Of a DNA stretch of 64,000 nucleotides, positions 53,344 to 62,106 are shown piece after piece. How positions within the stretch are numbered: position 1 is the first letter of the stretch; each line of letters opens with the position of its first letter. Source of the stretch: Streptosporangium sp. NBC_01756 (GTDB lineage: Bacteria > Actinomycetota > Actinomycetes > Streptosporangiales > Streptosporangiaceae); assembly GCF_035917975.1 (NCBI RefSeq), contig NZ_CP109130.1:3472001-3536000 (forward strand), written 5' to 3'. The translations under genes were made by a program, and so were the position numbers. A model generated the notes under the pieces. That model saw only the letters and a program-made list of their open reading frames with translations, ran no database searches and was not told where the DNA came from.

Positions 53344-53928
53344 CTATCCGTCGATCAGTTTCTGAACGAGCCCGTTCAGTTCGTCGGAGCCGAGGGGGCC
53401 GGAGGCCTTCTCGGCGGAGCCGTCCGGCTTCATGAACACGAACGTGGACTGCTGGCTGACGCCGAGTTTGGTCCAGACCATGCCCTTCTCGTCGGAGAGT
53501 TGCACGATGGTGCCGGTTCCGGTGCGCTGGATGAATTCCTTCATCGCGGCCTCGGTGTCGAGGCCGGCGACCCCGACGAACGCCACGTCCCCGTACTTCT
53601 TCGCGGCGGCCTTAACCGCGGGGGCCTCGGATCGGCATTTGGGGCACCACGGCGCCCAGAACCAGAAGACCACCGGCCTGCCCGCCAGGCTCGTGCCCTC
53701 GAAGGTCTCGCCGCCCAGCGTTTTGGCGGTGAACTTCAACGCTGCGGGTGCGGTCGCGGCCTTCGACGGCTCGCTCGAGGACGTCTGCTGCGGAGTGGGA
53801 GTCACGGTGGCCGACAGCGGCGCGTCGCTGCGGGCGGGGTTGGCCGCTTCGTCCTCCTTGGCGCCACCACACGCGGTGGCCAGCAGAGCCGCCGACAGGA
53901 CAGCGGCCGCCGTTCGAACTCTGATCAT
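53344..53928 (-). CDS. TlpA-like thioredoxin-domain lipoprotein
   Basis: Protein of 194 residues. Signal peptide with lipobox LLATACGG, a 40-residue Ser/Thr/Pro-rich linker, then a thioredoxin fold with active site WCPKC in FWFWAPWCPKCRSEAP and the cis-proline region GVSQQSTFVF (Thr in place of the cis-Pro pair, as seen in some members). It resembles mycobacterial DsbE/DsbF-type proteins. Likely an extracytoplasmic reductase or oxidase served by CcdA. Confidence 0.9.
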   Translation of the reverse strand: MIRVRTAAAVLSAALLATACGGAKEDEAANPARSDAPLSATVTPTPQQTSSSEPSKAATAPAALKFTAKTLGGETFEGTSLAGRPVVFWFWAPWCPKCRSEAPAVKAAAKKYGDVAFVGVAGLDTEAAMKEFIQRTGTGTIVQLSDEKGMVWTKLGVSQQSTFVFMKPDGSAEKASGPLGSDELNGLVQKLIDG

Positions 53929-54114
53929 GCGGCCAGCCTAGATCCAGGTATGCCCGCGAGAACTTACGAGTTGATGACGTCACCGCCGGGCGGCGGCCGG
54001 GATCTTCCTGGAACAGGGCCGGGACCCGTTGTCTACGGCGGTCGGTCAGTGCGGTGATCCGGTCGTCTCGAGATACCGCGGGAAGGGCTCGGCTCGCGTT
54101 CGGAAGCGGTTGCG

Positions 54115-55287
54115 CTAGCCGGTGGTGTCGGCCTTTTCCCGGAGTGGCGCGCGGGAGGGCGGGGCACCGGTGAACCGTGTGATGAGGGGCCCGGCGATGG
54201 CCAGGACGAAGACGTAGGCGGCCACCAGGGGGCCGAGCTTGTCGTGCTGGGCGCCGAGTAGGCCGATGATGACGATGGAAAACTCGCCGCGGGCGATGAG
54301 CGCGGTCCCGGCCCGCAGCCGGCCGCGCCTTCCCACTCCCTCGCGGGAGGCGGCGTAGTGGCCGGTGACCAGCTTCGTGACAGCGGTGACCGCGGCCAGC
54401 GCGAAAGCAGCCGGAAGCAGCGGCAGAAGTTCCTCCGGGCTGACGGACAGGCCGATGGCCAGGAAGAACGCCGCGGCGAACAGATCTCGCAGCGGGATCA
54501 GGACGGCACGAGTACGGTCGGCGATCTCGCCGGTGAGTGCGAGTCCGACGAGGAAAGCCCCGATAGCCGCAGAGACATGCACGAATTCCGCCAAGGCGGC
54601 CACGATCAGTGTCATACCGAGCACCCTGAGCATCAGCTGTTCGGAGTCCGGGTGCAACAGCAGCCGGCCGAGGTGGTGGCCCCACCGATAGGAGGCGGCG
54701 AAGGCGGCCAGGACCGAGCCGACGGCGACCAGGACGCCGAATACGGCCTGCCACCAGGTGCCGCCGGAGACGAGAACGGCCAGCAAGGGAAGGTAGGCGG
54801 CCATGGCGAAGTCCTCCAGCACCAGCACCGACAGCACGGCCGGGGTCTCCCGGTTGCCCAGCCGCCGCAGATCCCCCAGGAGCCGGGCGATGATGCCCGA
54901 CGAGGAGATGTAGGTTGCTCCGGCCAGGGCCAGGACGCCGATGGCGTCCTGGCCGAGCAGCCATCCGGCCACCGCGCCCGGAACGGCGTTCAGCACGAGG
55001 TCGACCACGGCGGAGGGCACGTGGCGGCGCAGGCTCGCGGTGAACTCGGCGATGGAGAACTCCAGGCCGAGAGCCAGCAGGAGCAGAACGACCCCGATGG
55101 ATGCCCCGATCTGGACGAACTCACCGGCGGCGGGAACAGGAGCGATGCCTCCTTCGCCAAGGGACAACCCGGCCAAGAGATACAGCGGGATGGGCGACAG
55201 CGCGAAACGCCGCGCCAGGGCGCCGAGCACGCTGAGCGCGGCCAGGATGACACCCAGCTCCAACAGCAGCGCCACAGAGGTCTGCAC
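54115..55287 (-). CDS. CPA2-type cation/proton antiporter (KhtU-like)
   Basis: Protein of 390 residues with about twelve helices. SPIPLYLLAGLSLGEGG at the start, then GATYISSSGIIARLLGDL and LSVLVLEDFAMAAYL, the conserved membrane motifs of KefB/KhtU-like exchangers. It lacks a cytoplasmic TrkA-N domain; the regulatory protein is encoded separately three bases upstream. Potassium or ammonium export in exchange for protons is probable. Confidence 0.9.
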   Translation of the reverse strand: MQTSVALLLELGVILAALSVLGALARRFALSPIPLYLLAGLSLGEGGIAPVPAAGEFVQIGASIGVVLLLLALGLEFSIAEFTASLRRHVPSAVVDLVLNAVPGAVAGWLLGQDAIGVLALAGATYISSSGIIARLLGDLRRLGNRETPAVLSVLVLEDFAMAAYLPLLAVLVSGGTWWQAVFGVLVAVGSVLAAFAASYRWGHHLGRLLLHPDSEQLMLRVLGMTLIVAALAEFVHVSAAIGAFLVGLALTGEIADRTRAVLIPLRDLFAAAFFLAIGLSVSPEELLPLLPAAFALAAVTAVTKLVTGHYAASREGVGRRGRLRAGTALIARGEFSIVIIGLLGAQHDKLGPLVAAYVFVLAIAGPLITRFTGAPPSRAPLREKADTTG

Positions 55288-55290
55288 GGC

Positions 55291-55770
55291 TCAGCCCTGG
55301 ATGATCTGTTCCACGCCGGTGATGCCGTCGTGGGTGCCGATGACCACCAGAACATCGCCCGCTCGCAGCACCTGGCCGGGCGCCGGTGACGCGATCACGT
55401 CCTCGCCGCGGACGATCGCCACGATGGACGCGCCGGTCCGGGTCCGCGCCCTGGTGTGTCCCAGCGGCCGATCGACATAAAGGGTGCCCGCCCGGACCTC
55501 AACCTGCCCCGCACTCAGCCCGGGTACCTCCTTGGTGAGGTCGGCGAACCGCTCGGCAATGCGCGGCGCACCAAGGATCTCGGCGAGCGTGTCGGCCTCC
55601 TCACTGTTGAGCCGGAGCACCGGCCGACCCTCGTCGGGATCGTCGTCGGCATAGACGACCAGTTCAAACTGGCCCGTCCGCCGCGCGATGACGCCGACCC
55701 GGTCACCTTCGTGGTTGGTGAACTCATAACGCAGCCCGACCCCTGGCAGGAGTACCTCGTTCACATCCAT
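55291..55770 (-). CDS. KhtT-like regulatory subunit (TrkA-C domain)
   Basis: Protein of 159 residues from ATG 55770 (MDVNEVLLPGVGLRYEF), the usual length for KhtT/AmhM. The N-terminal domain (RTGQFELVVY) is followed by a TrkA-C domain (about 80-159, ending GDVLVVIGTHDGITGVEQII), which in KhtT binds c-di-AMP or other ligands. With the next gene it forms a two-component antiporter. Confidence 0.9.
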   Translation of the reverse strand: MDVNEVLLPGVGLRYEFTNHEGDRVGVIARRTGQFELVVYADDDPDEGRPVLRLNSEEADTLAEILGAPRIAERFADLTKEVPGLSAGQVEVRAGTLYVDRPLGHTRARTRTGASIVAIVRGEDVIASPAPGQVLRAGDVLVVIGTHDGITGVEQIIQG

Positions 55771-55958
55771 GAACTCATCATTGTGGTGCCGCACGAGCCA
55801 GCGGCGTAGGCACTCGCCGACGGCGGCGGGCGAGGCGGGCCCGGCGACGCGGTGATCCGGAGCCGTACACCGGCGCTGATCGGGCCCTGCCCAGCCACGC
55901 TCCGAGGGGGTGGGCCCCGAATGCGCGGTTCCTGAAGCCGCCGTCGACGGCTGAACGG

Positions 55959-57332
55959 TCAGCGTGGCTCGTTCGGCGGCCAGCAGCCGACCAGCGCCTC
56001 CCGCACGGATCGGGCCAAATTGTCCATTCGCGCCTGCTCAACACGGTCATGACCCCGGGTTCTGGCAGTGGCGCTCAACCGTGTGAGTTGTTCGGCCACG
56101 GCCCTACGGTGCTCTGGCCGCTGAGTCGACCAGGCCACCTCGCGCAACAACATGAACAACCGTTCCAGCACGTCAGGATCGGCGGCGCCGTAACGACGAG
56201 GCTGAGCCAGCGCCAGTTCGAGCAGCATGGGAAAGTCCGGGCTCCGAAGCATGACACGCACACGACCGGACCCGTCTCGCAACAGACGCGGCCCGAAATC
56301 GCGGCCGGCTGCTTCACACAACAGCGCGGACGCATGGCCGAGAGCGTGCACCGCGGTGGTCGGATCATTGATCCCTGGCGACAGCGCCTTAATCGCGACA
56401 TCAATGATCTGACGCAACCCGAACGCGATATCCTGCGCCGCGGTCCGCTCATACCCGGTCTTGACCGCACCCGCGGCGCGTTCCGTCAACGCGGCAACGG
56501 TCTCCGGGGCCAAGGCCTTGCCCCCGTCTAAGGCCCAGACCACCCCGATCGGAGTACCGGCGATCAAAGAGTCACCCGGAAAGCGGTCAAGGAGCACCAC
56601 GGCGCCGGCGTCTGTCGCGGCGGCCAACAGCGTCTTGTCATCAACCGAGGTGAGGAAGCCCGATGATCGAGCACACAGCGACGCCGCTCCAGCCATCGGG
56701 ATCACCGGACCATCAGCGGTGCCGGCCGGTCTCTTCTCGTCCAGGCAACGTCGCAACGTCGCGCCGGCCTCCGCATGCACCGCGCGCAGCAACGACTCCA
56801 CCCGGATCTGCCGGGCCAGATGGGCCAGGAATACCACCAGCGCGACCACGCTGATCAGCGCGAGGAGATATGCCACGGTCACCGACAGCTGCGGCACGAA
56901 AGCGGCCTGGTCGCTCAACGAGGCGCGCACCGTGCGCAACACAGTCACCGCATAGATGAATGTGGCCAGCAGCAACGCCAGCGTGACATGGACGAGCCGG
57001 TCCTGCGTGAAGGTCCGCAGCAGGCGCGGAGAGTACTGACTGCTGGCCAGTTGCAACGTCACCACCGTCAAAGAGAAGGTCAGCGCCGTCACCGTGATCA
57101 ACGAACCGGCAACGGTTGACAACACCGCGCGCGCCGCCTCCGGCCCCCCGCTGAACAGATAGGCGGTCACCCCGGCGGGCAACTCATCGTCCACGCGGGC
57201 GTCGAGATGCGGCAGACCTACCCCGAGGCCGACCGCCACGAGCACTCCCAGGGTGGGAAGCGGCCACAACTGGACACGCCATGCGTCGCTGAGTATCTGC
57301 CACCGCCACCGCGATCTCCCCACCGTGTTCAC
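55959..57332 (-). CDS. DUF2254 membrane protein
   Basis: Protein of 457 residues from GTG 57332, chosen for GGAGG six bases upstream; the frame extends upstream by 50 codons without support. Four hydrophobic helices (two near residues 15-110, two near 120-180), with the typical AGSLITVTALTFSLTVVTLQLASSQYSPRLLRTF segment, then a soluble part with GINDPTTAVHALGH. The family is widespread and its function unknown. Confidence 0.86.
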   Translation of the reverse strand: MNTVGRSRWRWQILSDAWRVQLWPLPTLGVLVAVGLGVGLPHLDARVDDELPAGVTAYLFSGGPEAARAVLSTVAGSLITVTALTFSLTVVTLQLASSQYSPRLLRTFTQDRLVHVTLALLLATFIYAVTVLRTVRASLSDQAAFVPQLSVTVAYLLALISVVALVVFLAHLARQIRVESLLRAVHAEAGATLRRCLDEKRPAGTADGPVIPMAGAASLCARSSGFLTSVDDKTLLAAATDAGAVVLLDRFPGDSLIAGTPIGVVWALDGGKALAPETVAALTERAAGAVKTGYERTAAQDIAFGLRQIIDVAIKALSPGINDPTTAVHALGHASALLCEAAGRDFGPRLLRDGSGRVRVMLRSPDFPMLLELALAQPRRYGAADPDVLERLFMLLREVAWSTQRPEHRRAVAEQLTRLSATARTRGHDRVEQARMDNLARSVREALVGCWPPNEPR

Positions 57333-57584
57333 CGGAAACCTCCGATCACCCCGGTCGTACGGCCGACGGGCCGGATGGGCTCGGCAGAAGGGACCCAGCC
57401 CCGGCCGGCGCGCTGTCAACGGGCGATATCGATCCATCCCACGACTCCGCCGTGAATTCCAGCATCGCAGAGTCGGCTCCACCTCCGTATCGCGAGGGCA
57501 CTGCTAGCGGGCGTTCTCCTGCCGAAGGTGGCCCCAGCCCAAAGCGGGTTGATCAGTGCAGGTAGTGGGTTTCCGAAAAGTCTG

Positions 57585-57668
57585 TGTTCTCAGGAGCAAA
57601 GATGCTGTCGACTTCCGGATACACGCGCGATTCCACCCGGAAGTCCCAGATCAGCGCCTCTGAGAACA
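57585..57668. repeat. Nested, concentric inverted repeat (84 bp)
   Basis: Outer arms TGTTCTCAG (57585-57593) and CTGAGAACA (57660-57668) enclose inner arms GACTTCCGG (57610-57618) and CCGGAAGTC (57637-57645), both centred near 57627. It lies in the 450-base gap 57333-57784, which otherwise holds no gene. The inner arms match the GACTTCCGG repeats before the recombinase at 62037 and 62082. Confidence 0.75.
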
Positions 57669-57748
57669 GGACCTCACCGCTACATGGCGGCTGGGGTCAC
57701 GTTCGGGAGGGGAACGCTGGACGGCGGGCTCACACTGGAGCTAATTTG

Positions 57749-57769
57749 TTAACGGTACCGGTCCGTTAA
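57749..57769. promoter_or_regulatory. Dyad before monooxygenase/TetR operon, candidate operator
   Basis: TTAACGG-TACCGGT-CCGTTAA: 7-bp arms around a 7-base centre, ending 15 bases before the ATG at 57785. The downstream gene pair includes a TetR, which probably binds here. Confidence 0.75.
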
Positions 57770-57784
57770 TTAATTGGGGTGGTC

Positions 57785-59305
57785 ATGACATCGCCTGACG
57801 TGTTGATCGTGGGTGCGGGTCCGGCCGGCCTGGCACTGGCCTGTGGGCTGCGCCTGCACGGTGTGCCGGTACGCGTGATCGACAAGGCGGCGGGTCCGGC
57901 GGTGACGTCGCGGGCCAACTTCCTGCACGCTCGCGGCGCCGAGGTGCTCGACCGGCTGGGTGCCCTCGGCGATCTGCCCAACCGGGCGATCTCCGCGCTC
58001 ACCATCACCGTCCATGCGGGCGGCAAACCGATCAGCACTCTGCGTTTCGGCGACGCGGGCCTGCGCACCTCCCGTCCGGCGCTGCTGGTCTCCCAGGCCG
58101 CCGTAGAGGCCGAACTACGCCGCCGCCTGGCTGAGCTGGGCGTCACCGTGCAGTGGAACACCGCGCTGGTCGAAGCATCGGCAGACGACGACGGTGTCAC
58201 CGCCGTCCTGGCAGACGGCCGCAGCGTGCGGGTCGGCTGGCTGGCCGGCTGCGACGGCGCGCACAGCACAGTGCGCAAACTGGCCGGCATCGGTTTTCCC
58301 GGGGTGGCGGTCGCCGACCAGTGGCTTTTGGCCGACGTCTACGCCGACGGGATACCGGACCGATCCGGCTCGCACGGGTGGCTGCACCGCGATGGGTTGC
58401 TCGGCGCCCTGCCGATGCGCCCGGACGCCACCGCCGCAGGAGACTTGTGGCGGCTGATGGCCTACCTGCCCGGAGCGCAAGACGAAAAGATGGACCAGCA
58501 CCAGATCGTGGACCACTTGCACCAGGTGATTCCGCGGCGCACCGGGCTGAGCGGGTTCCACATCCACGACACCGCGTGGACGTCGCTCTTTCGCATCCAC
58601 CGCAGGCTGGCCGAGGACTACCGGCGCGGGCGCATCCTGCTCGCCGGCGACGCGGCGCACATCCACAGCCCGATCGGCGGCCAGGGCATGCTCACCGGCA
58701 TCGGCGACGCCGAGAACCTGGCCTGGAAACTCGCCCTCGTCACCTGCGGCAAGGCGGCCGAAGCGCTGCTGGACACCTACCAGGCCGAACGCCGCCCGCT
58801 GGCGGCCGAAGTACTGCGCACCACAAGCGCCAACACCCGTTTCCAGACCGGGGACGGGACGCTGGTGCGCTTTCTACGGGAGCGGGTGATGGCCCCGCTG
58901 CTCAACCGGCCGTGGGTGCAGCGCTGGGCGACGGCGGTCGCTTCGCAGCTGTGGGTGAGCTACCGCCGCGGCCCGCTGGCCGGCACGGGGGTAAGGTTCG
59001 GGCGCCGCCCACGGCCCGGCGATCGGGTGCCCGATGTGCGCTGCCGGCGCTCCGACGGCACCGCTACCCGGCTGCACGCCGAACTGGGCGGGCACTGGGT
59101 GCTGCTGAGTCCCGGCGGCGCCGGCGCAGAGATCGCCAGGACATGGCTGGGCGGGTACGTCACACTACTGACGACCGACAACGGCGGCTTTGACCAGATG
59201 CTCCTGATCCGGCCCGACGCCCACCTCGCCTGGCGTGGCCGACCCCGCTCCAAAGGGCTGCAACGATGGCTGGCAGGCGCCCTACGCAGTGGGAAGACAC
59301 GATGA
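57785..59305 (+). CDS. FAD-dependent monooxygenase with thioredoxin-like C-terminal domain
   Basis: Protein of 506 residues from ATG 57785 (GGGGTGG upstream). VGAGPAGLALACGL fingerprint, GCDGAHSTVRKLAG (DG motif) and ILLAGDAAHIHSPIGGQGMLTGIGDAENLAWKL (GD motif); the C-terminal 120 residues are the thioredoxin-like domain of phenol/polyketide hydroxylases. Overlaps the TetR start by ATGA, so the two are coupled. Confidence 0.9.
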   Translation: MTSPDVLIVGAGPAGLALACGLRLHGVPVRVIDKAAGPAVTSRANFLHARGAEVLDRLGALGDLPNRAISALTITVHAGGKPISTLRFGDAGLRTSRPALLVSQAAVEAELRRRLAELGVTVQWNTALVEASADDDGVTAVLADGRSVRVGWLAGCDGAHSTVRKLAGIGFPGVAVADQWLLADVYADGIPDRSGSHGWLHRDGLLGALPMRPDATAAGDLWRLMAYLPGAQDEKMDQHQIVDHLHQVIPRRTGLSGFHIHDTAWTSLFRIHRRLAEDYRRGRILLAGDAAHIHSPIGGQGMLTGIGDAENLAWKLALVTCGKAAEALLDTYQAERRPLAAEVLRTTSANTRFQTGDGTLVRFLRERVMAPLLNRPWVQRWATAVASQLWVSYRRGPLAGTGVRFGRRPRPGDRVPDVRCRRSDGTATRLHAELGGHWVLLSPGGAGAEIARTWLGGYVTLLTTDNGGFDQMLLIRPDAHLAWRGRPRSKGLQRWLAGALRSGKTR

Positions 59306-59937
59306 CCGACACCGACCAACCGTCCCGGCGAGGCCGCGGCCGGCCTCGAGACCCGGAGACGGACGCGGCGATCTTGCGTGCCGCACTGGAGGTGTTCGTC
59401 GAGCGCGGCGTGGACGGTGCCGGCATCGAGCAGATCGCCAAACGCGCGTCCGTGGGAAAGCTGACGATCTACCGGCGCTGGGACTCCAAGGAGAAACTGC
59501 TGGCCCAGGCCATCGAATCAGCGCGCGGTGACATCCCCGAGCCTTCGGCCGAGGACGTCACCGACCTACCCGTCGCGGAGCTGATCGAGCACATCCTGCC
59601 CGCGGCGGCCGCGACCCTCGCCGCACCCGGCTTCCGCGCTCTGATCGCCCGCGTTCTCGGGTCCGCCGTCAGTCACCCGACCCTGATGGCCACCTACTGG
59701 GAGCACTACATACTGCCCCGACGCCGCGTCACCCGCCTGCTGCTGGAACGAGCCATCCGCCAAGGCGTCCTGGCCGCAGACACCGATATCGACGCGTTGA
59801 TGGACATGATGGTCGGCGCGGTGATCTACCGCCTGGTCCAGCCCGACCCGCTTACTGCCACCCAGATGGCGAGCTACCTGCGAGGCGTCTACCGCCAATC
59901 CGGCCTGCTTCCCATCGAGCAGCCCAATGACCAGTGA
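59302..59937 (+). CDS. TetR-family regulator coupled to the monooxygenase
   Basis: Protein of 211 residues from ATG 59302. HTH: RGRPRDPETDAAILRAALEVFVERGVDGAGIEQIAKRASVGKLTIYRRWDSKEKLLAQAI. The C-terminal domain is of the TetR_C_16-like kind. As the distal gene of the monooxygenase operon it probably represses its own promoter through the dyad at 57749-57769. Confidence 0.9.
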   Translation: MTDTDQPSRRGRGRPRDPETDAAILRAALEVFVERGVDGAGIEQIAKRASVGKLTIYRRWDSKEKLLAQAIESARGDIPEPSAEDVTDLPVAELIEHILPAAAATLAAPGFRALIARVLGSAVSHPTLMATYWEHYILPRRRVTRLLLERAIRQGVLAADTDIDALMDMMVGAVIYRLVQPDPLTATQMASYLRGVYRQSGLLPIEQPNDQ

Positions 59938-60253
59938 TCCTCAATGAGGCGAGAGCACCCCTGGGAGCATCAACAGGCAGGACCCCGGATCTTGACCGCC
60001 TCCCAGGCCCCAGACACGAACCACACACCACGTTGATCGTTCGAATGGGCGGACTCGTCATTATCGACCGGCTCCCGTCCACAGACCCTGGGCACGGGGT
60101 TCGGCGGTAGAGCTTCAGGAAGGGTCTGTGCGGAAAACAGCGGTAGCACCCCCACCTCCTGCCCGGTGGCCGCCGGGCAGGAGGGCTTCAGCGGAGGAGC
60201 GGGCCGGATGTGGCGGTAGCGCCTGCCTGTGCCCCACAATCCAACGGGGTTCC
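59938..60253. other. Intergenic region between convergent units, no gene seen
   Basis: About 315 bases between the TetR stop and the stop of the monooxygenase at 60254. Open frames on both strands have poor composition and no ribosome sites. Confidence 0.5.
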
Positions 60254-61399
60254 TCAACGGGGAAGCCGCGGCGGTGTCCAGTCCCACACGGGGGCCAGGG
60301 CACGGGCGGCCAGGCCAGGCCAGCGCGACGACGGAACCATGCGCAGGGTAAGCGTGCGCAGGTAGTAGCTCACGGCATTGCTCGATGTCGACCCGCGGCC
60401 CTTTGTGCGCGCCTGTTTGACGATGGTCTGGGTGCGGGGGCGTCGTTGTTCGTCATAGCGCGACAGCGCCGCGGGGATGTCGCCGGCCTCGGCCAGTGCC
60501 GCGGCGAGCACGACGGCGTCCTCCAGCGACTGCGCGGCGCCCTGGGCCATGTCCGGGTGCATGGCATGTGCGGCGTCACCGAGCAGGACCACCCTTCCCC
60601 GCGCATAGCTGTCCAGGGGACCCAGGTCGGTGATGTCGTGATGCAGGACCGCCTCGGGCGCGGTCGCATCCAGCAGGCGAGGGATCGGATCGTGCCAGTC
60701 GCGGGCGCGGCGGCGCACTTCGGCGAGCTCGTCGTCATAGCGCACTGCCGGCCGACCGGCGTGGGCGCCCAGCGCCCAGTACACCCGGCCGCGCCCTACC
60801 GGCATGACCAGGAAGTACTGGCCACGGCCCAGGGTCATGCTGCCCTCGATGCCCTCCGCTTTCGCGATGCCCCGCCAGATCGTGTTGCCCCAGAACCGCG
60901 GGCCGGGTGCCTCGGGCCACAGCAGCCGCCGGACCGTGCTGCGAACTCCATCGGCCGCCACGACCAGATCGGCCCTCAGCTCCTCATCGCCGCAACTCAC
61001 CGTAACCTCACCCCCGGACTGCCGGATGGCGGTCACCTCCGCGCCGGTGCGCACCCACTGGGCAGGCACCGCGTCCATGAGCACACGGTGCAAGTCTGCG
61101 CGGTGAAAGCCAAGCAGCGGACTGGCGCCGCCGGGCAGCGCGCGGGTGATGTAGTCGCCGGAGGGGGCGCGCAGATTGAACACGCCGTGAAACGGCACAC
61201 CGGCGGCCCGCGCCTGCTCGGCCACACCCAGCTCCTCCAGGGCGCGCAGGGCGTTCGGCGATTGGGACATGCCGGCGCCGATCTCCCCGAGCTCGGCCGT
61301 CCGCTCCAACACGGTCGCCCCCCAGCCGATGCGCCGCAGCCCGAGGGCGGCGGCCAGGCCGCCAATACCGCCGCCGATCACGATCGCCGATCCGCTCAT
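60254..61399 (-). CDS. FAD-dependent monooxygenase (salicylate-hydroxylase-like)
   Basis: Protein of 381 residues from ATG 61399. GGGIGGLAAALGLRRIG fingerprint, AADGVRSTVRRLL (DG motif) and VVLLGDAAHAMHPDMAQGAAQSLEDAVVLA (GD motif), with the M-x-P-x-M-A-Q-G-A-A-Q-S-L-E-D block of salicylate/6-hydroxynicotinate-type hydroxylases. Its start overlaps the stop of the upstream regulator (ATGA), so they are coupled. Confidence 0.9.
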   Translation of the reverse strand: MSGSAIVIGGGIGGLAAALGLRRIGWGATVLERTAELGEIGAGMSQSPNALRALEELGVAEQARAAGVPFHGVFNLRAPSGDYITRALPGGASPLLGFHRADLHRVLMDAVPAQWVRTGAEVTAIRQSGGEVTVSCGDEELRADLVVAADGVRSTVRRLLWPEAPGPRFWGNTIWRGIAKAEGIEGSMTLGRGQYFLVMPVGRGRVYWALGAHAGRPAVRYDDELAEVRRRARDWHDPIPRLLDATAPEAVLHHDITDLGPLDSYARGRVVLLGDAAHAMHPDMAQGAAQSLEDAVVLAAALAEAGDIPAALSRYDEQRRPRTQTIVKQARTKGRGSTSSNAVSYYLRTLTLRMVPSSRWPGLAARALAPVWDWTPPRLPR

Positions 61400-61878
61400 G
61401 GCCGCCTGCCCTTCCCTGATGGCGGCGGGGGTGCGTCGTCGAACACCTTCGCCATCCACTCAAAGATCTTTTGGGCCTCTCGGATGCGTGCGGTGCGTCC
61501 GCTGTTGGTGCCGAGCATGGCTATGCCGTCGCCGGTGATGTCACGAAAGGCCGTCAGGGTTGCGATCTGCCGGCGCACTACCTGCTCCCAGGCACCCTCT
61601 TCGACCCGGTAGTAGGCCGTGCGCTCACCCGGCCGGGTTCGCCGGCTGACAAAACCCATGGTGAGTAGCACCCGCATGTTGGTCGTCAACGACGCCCGGC
61701 TGGCCCCGATGGCCTGGCCGATCTGTCCGGCCGACTGCTCGGGCGGGTCACAGATCATCAGCCAGCCGAGAATGCGTCCCGCGATCGGCGGGACGCCATC
61801 CGCCGCCAAGAACATCGCCACCCGCTCGACCCAGCCCAGCAGCTCATCGGGGTCTGGAGGGGACTGCAGCTCTGCCAT
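61396..61878 (-). CDS. GbsR/MarR-like winged-helix regulator
   Basis: Protein of 160 residues. HTH: GRILGWLMICDPPEQSAGQIGQAIGASRASLTTNMRVLLTMGFVSRRTRPGERTAYYRVEEGAW, aligned well with the regulator at 41561. Translationally coupled to the monooxygenase downstream. A GCCAGCT/AGCTGGC dyad lies upstream and may be its operator. Confidence 0.86.
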   Translation of the reverse strand: MAELQSPPDPDELLGWVERVAMFLAADGVPPIAGRILGWLMICDPPEQSAGQIGQAIGASRASLTTNMRVLLTMGFVSRRTRPGERTAYYRVEEGAWEQVVRRQIATLTAFRDITGDGIAMLGTNSGRTARIREAQKIFEWMAKVFDDAPPPPSGKGRRP

Positions 61879-61900
61879 ACGGTCACCTCCTTCCGAACTA

Positions 61901-61938
61901 GCCAGCTATTTCACAACATTCTGAATCAGGAAGCTGGC
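61901..61938. promoter_or_regulatory. Widely spaced dyad upstream of regulator
   Basis: GCCAGCT (61901-61907) and AGCTGGC (61932-61938) are exact inverted copies 24 bases apart, 22 bases before the regulator start. The spacing is large for one dimer, so it may be two half-sites. Confidence 0.45.
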
Positions 61939-61991
61939 AACCGCAAGACGGCGAGCCTCCAGGTAATGCCGTCGTCTCCGCTGTTCCCCCT

Positions 61992-62027
61992 GTCTACTTC
62001 CGGAATTACTCAATTCCGGAAGTAGAC
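61992..62027. repeat. Perfect 36-bp palindrome upstream of the recombinase
   Basis: GTCTACTTCCGGAATT (61992-62007), loop ACTC, then the exact reverse complement (62012-62027). It contains ACTTCCGGAAT in both orientations. Confidence 0.92.
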
Positions 62028-62036
62028 TCCGGATAT

Positions 62037-62094
62037 GACTTCCGGAAACGCGCGGAAACCGGTAGCGCAGGGGCCTGAAACGACTTCCGGAAAC
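62037..62094. repeat. Direct repeats GACTTCCGGAAAC, two copies
   Basis: GACTTCCGGAAAC stands at 62037-62049 and again, identical, at 62082-62094, 45 bp apart, between the palindrome and the recombinase start at 62107. Each has a self-complementary TTCCGGAA centre. Confidence 0.9.
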
Positions 62095-62106
62095 ACGTAA
62101 CCGCGA

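Noticed and set aside
57528-57769. Small plus-strand open frames upstream of the monooxygenase
   Set aside because: They read through the inverted repeat and the operator, lack ribosome sites and have arbitrary composition.
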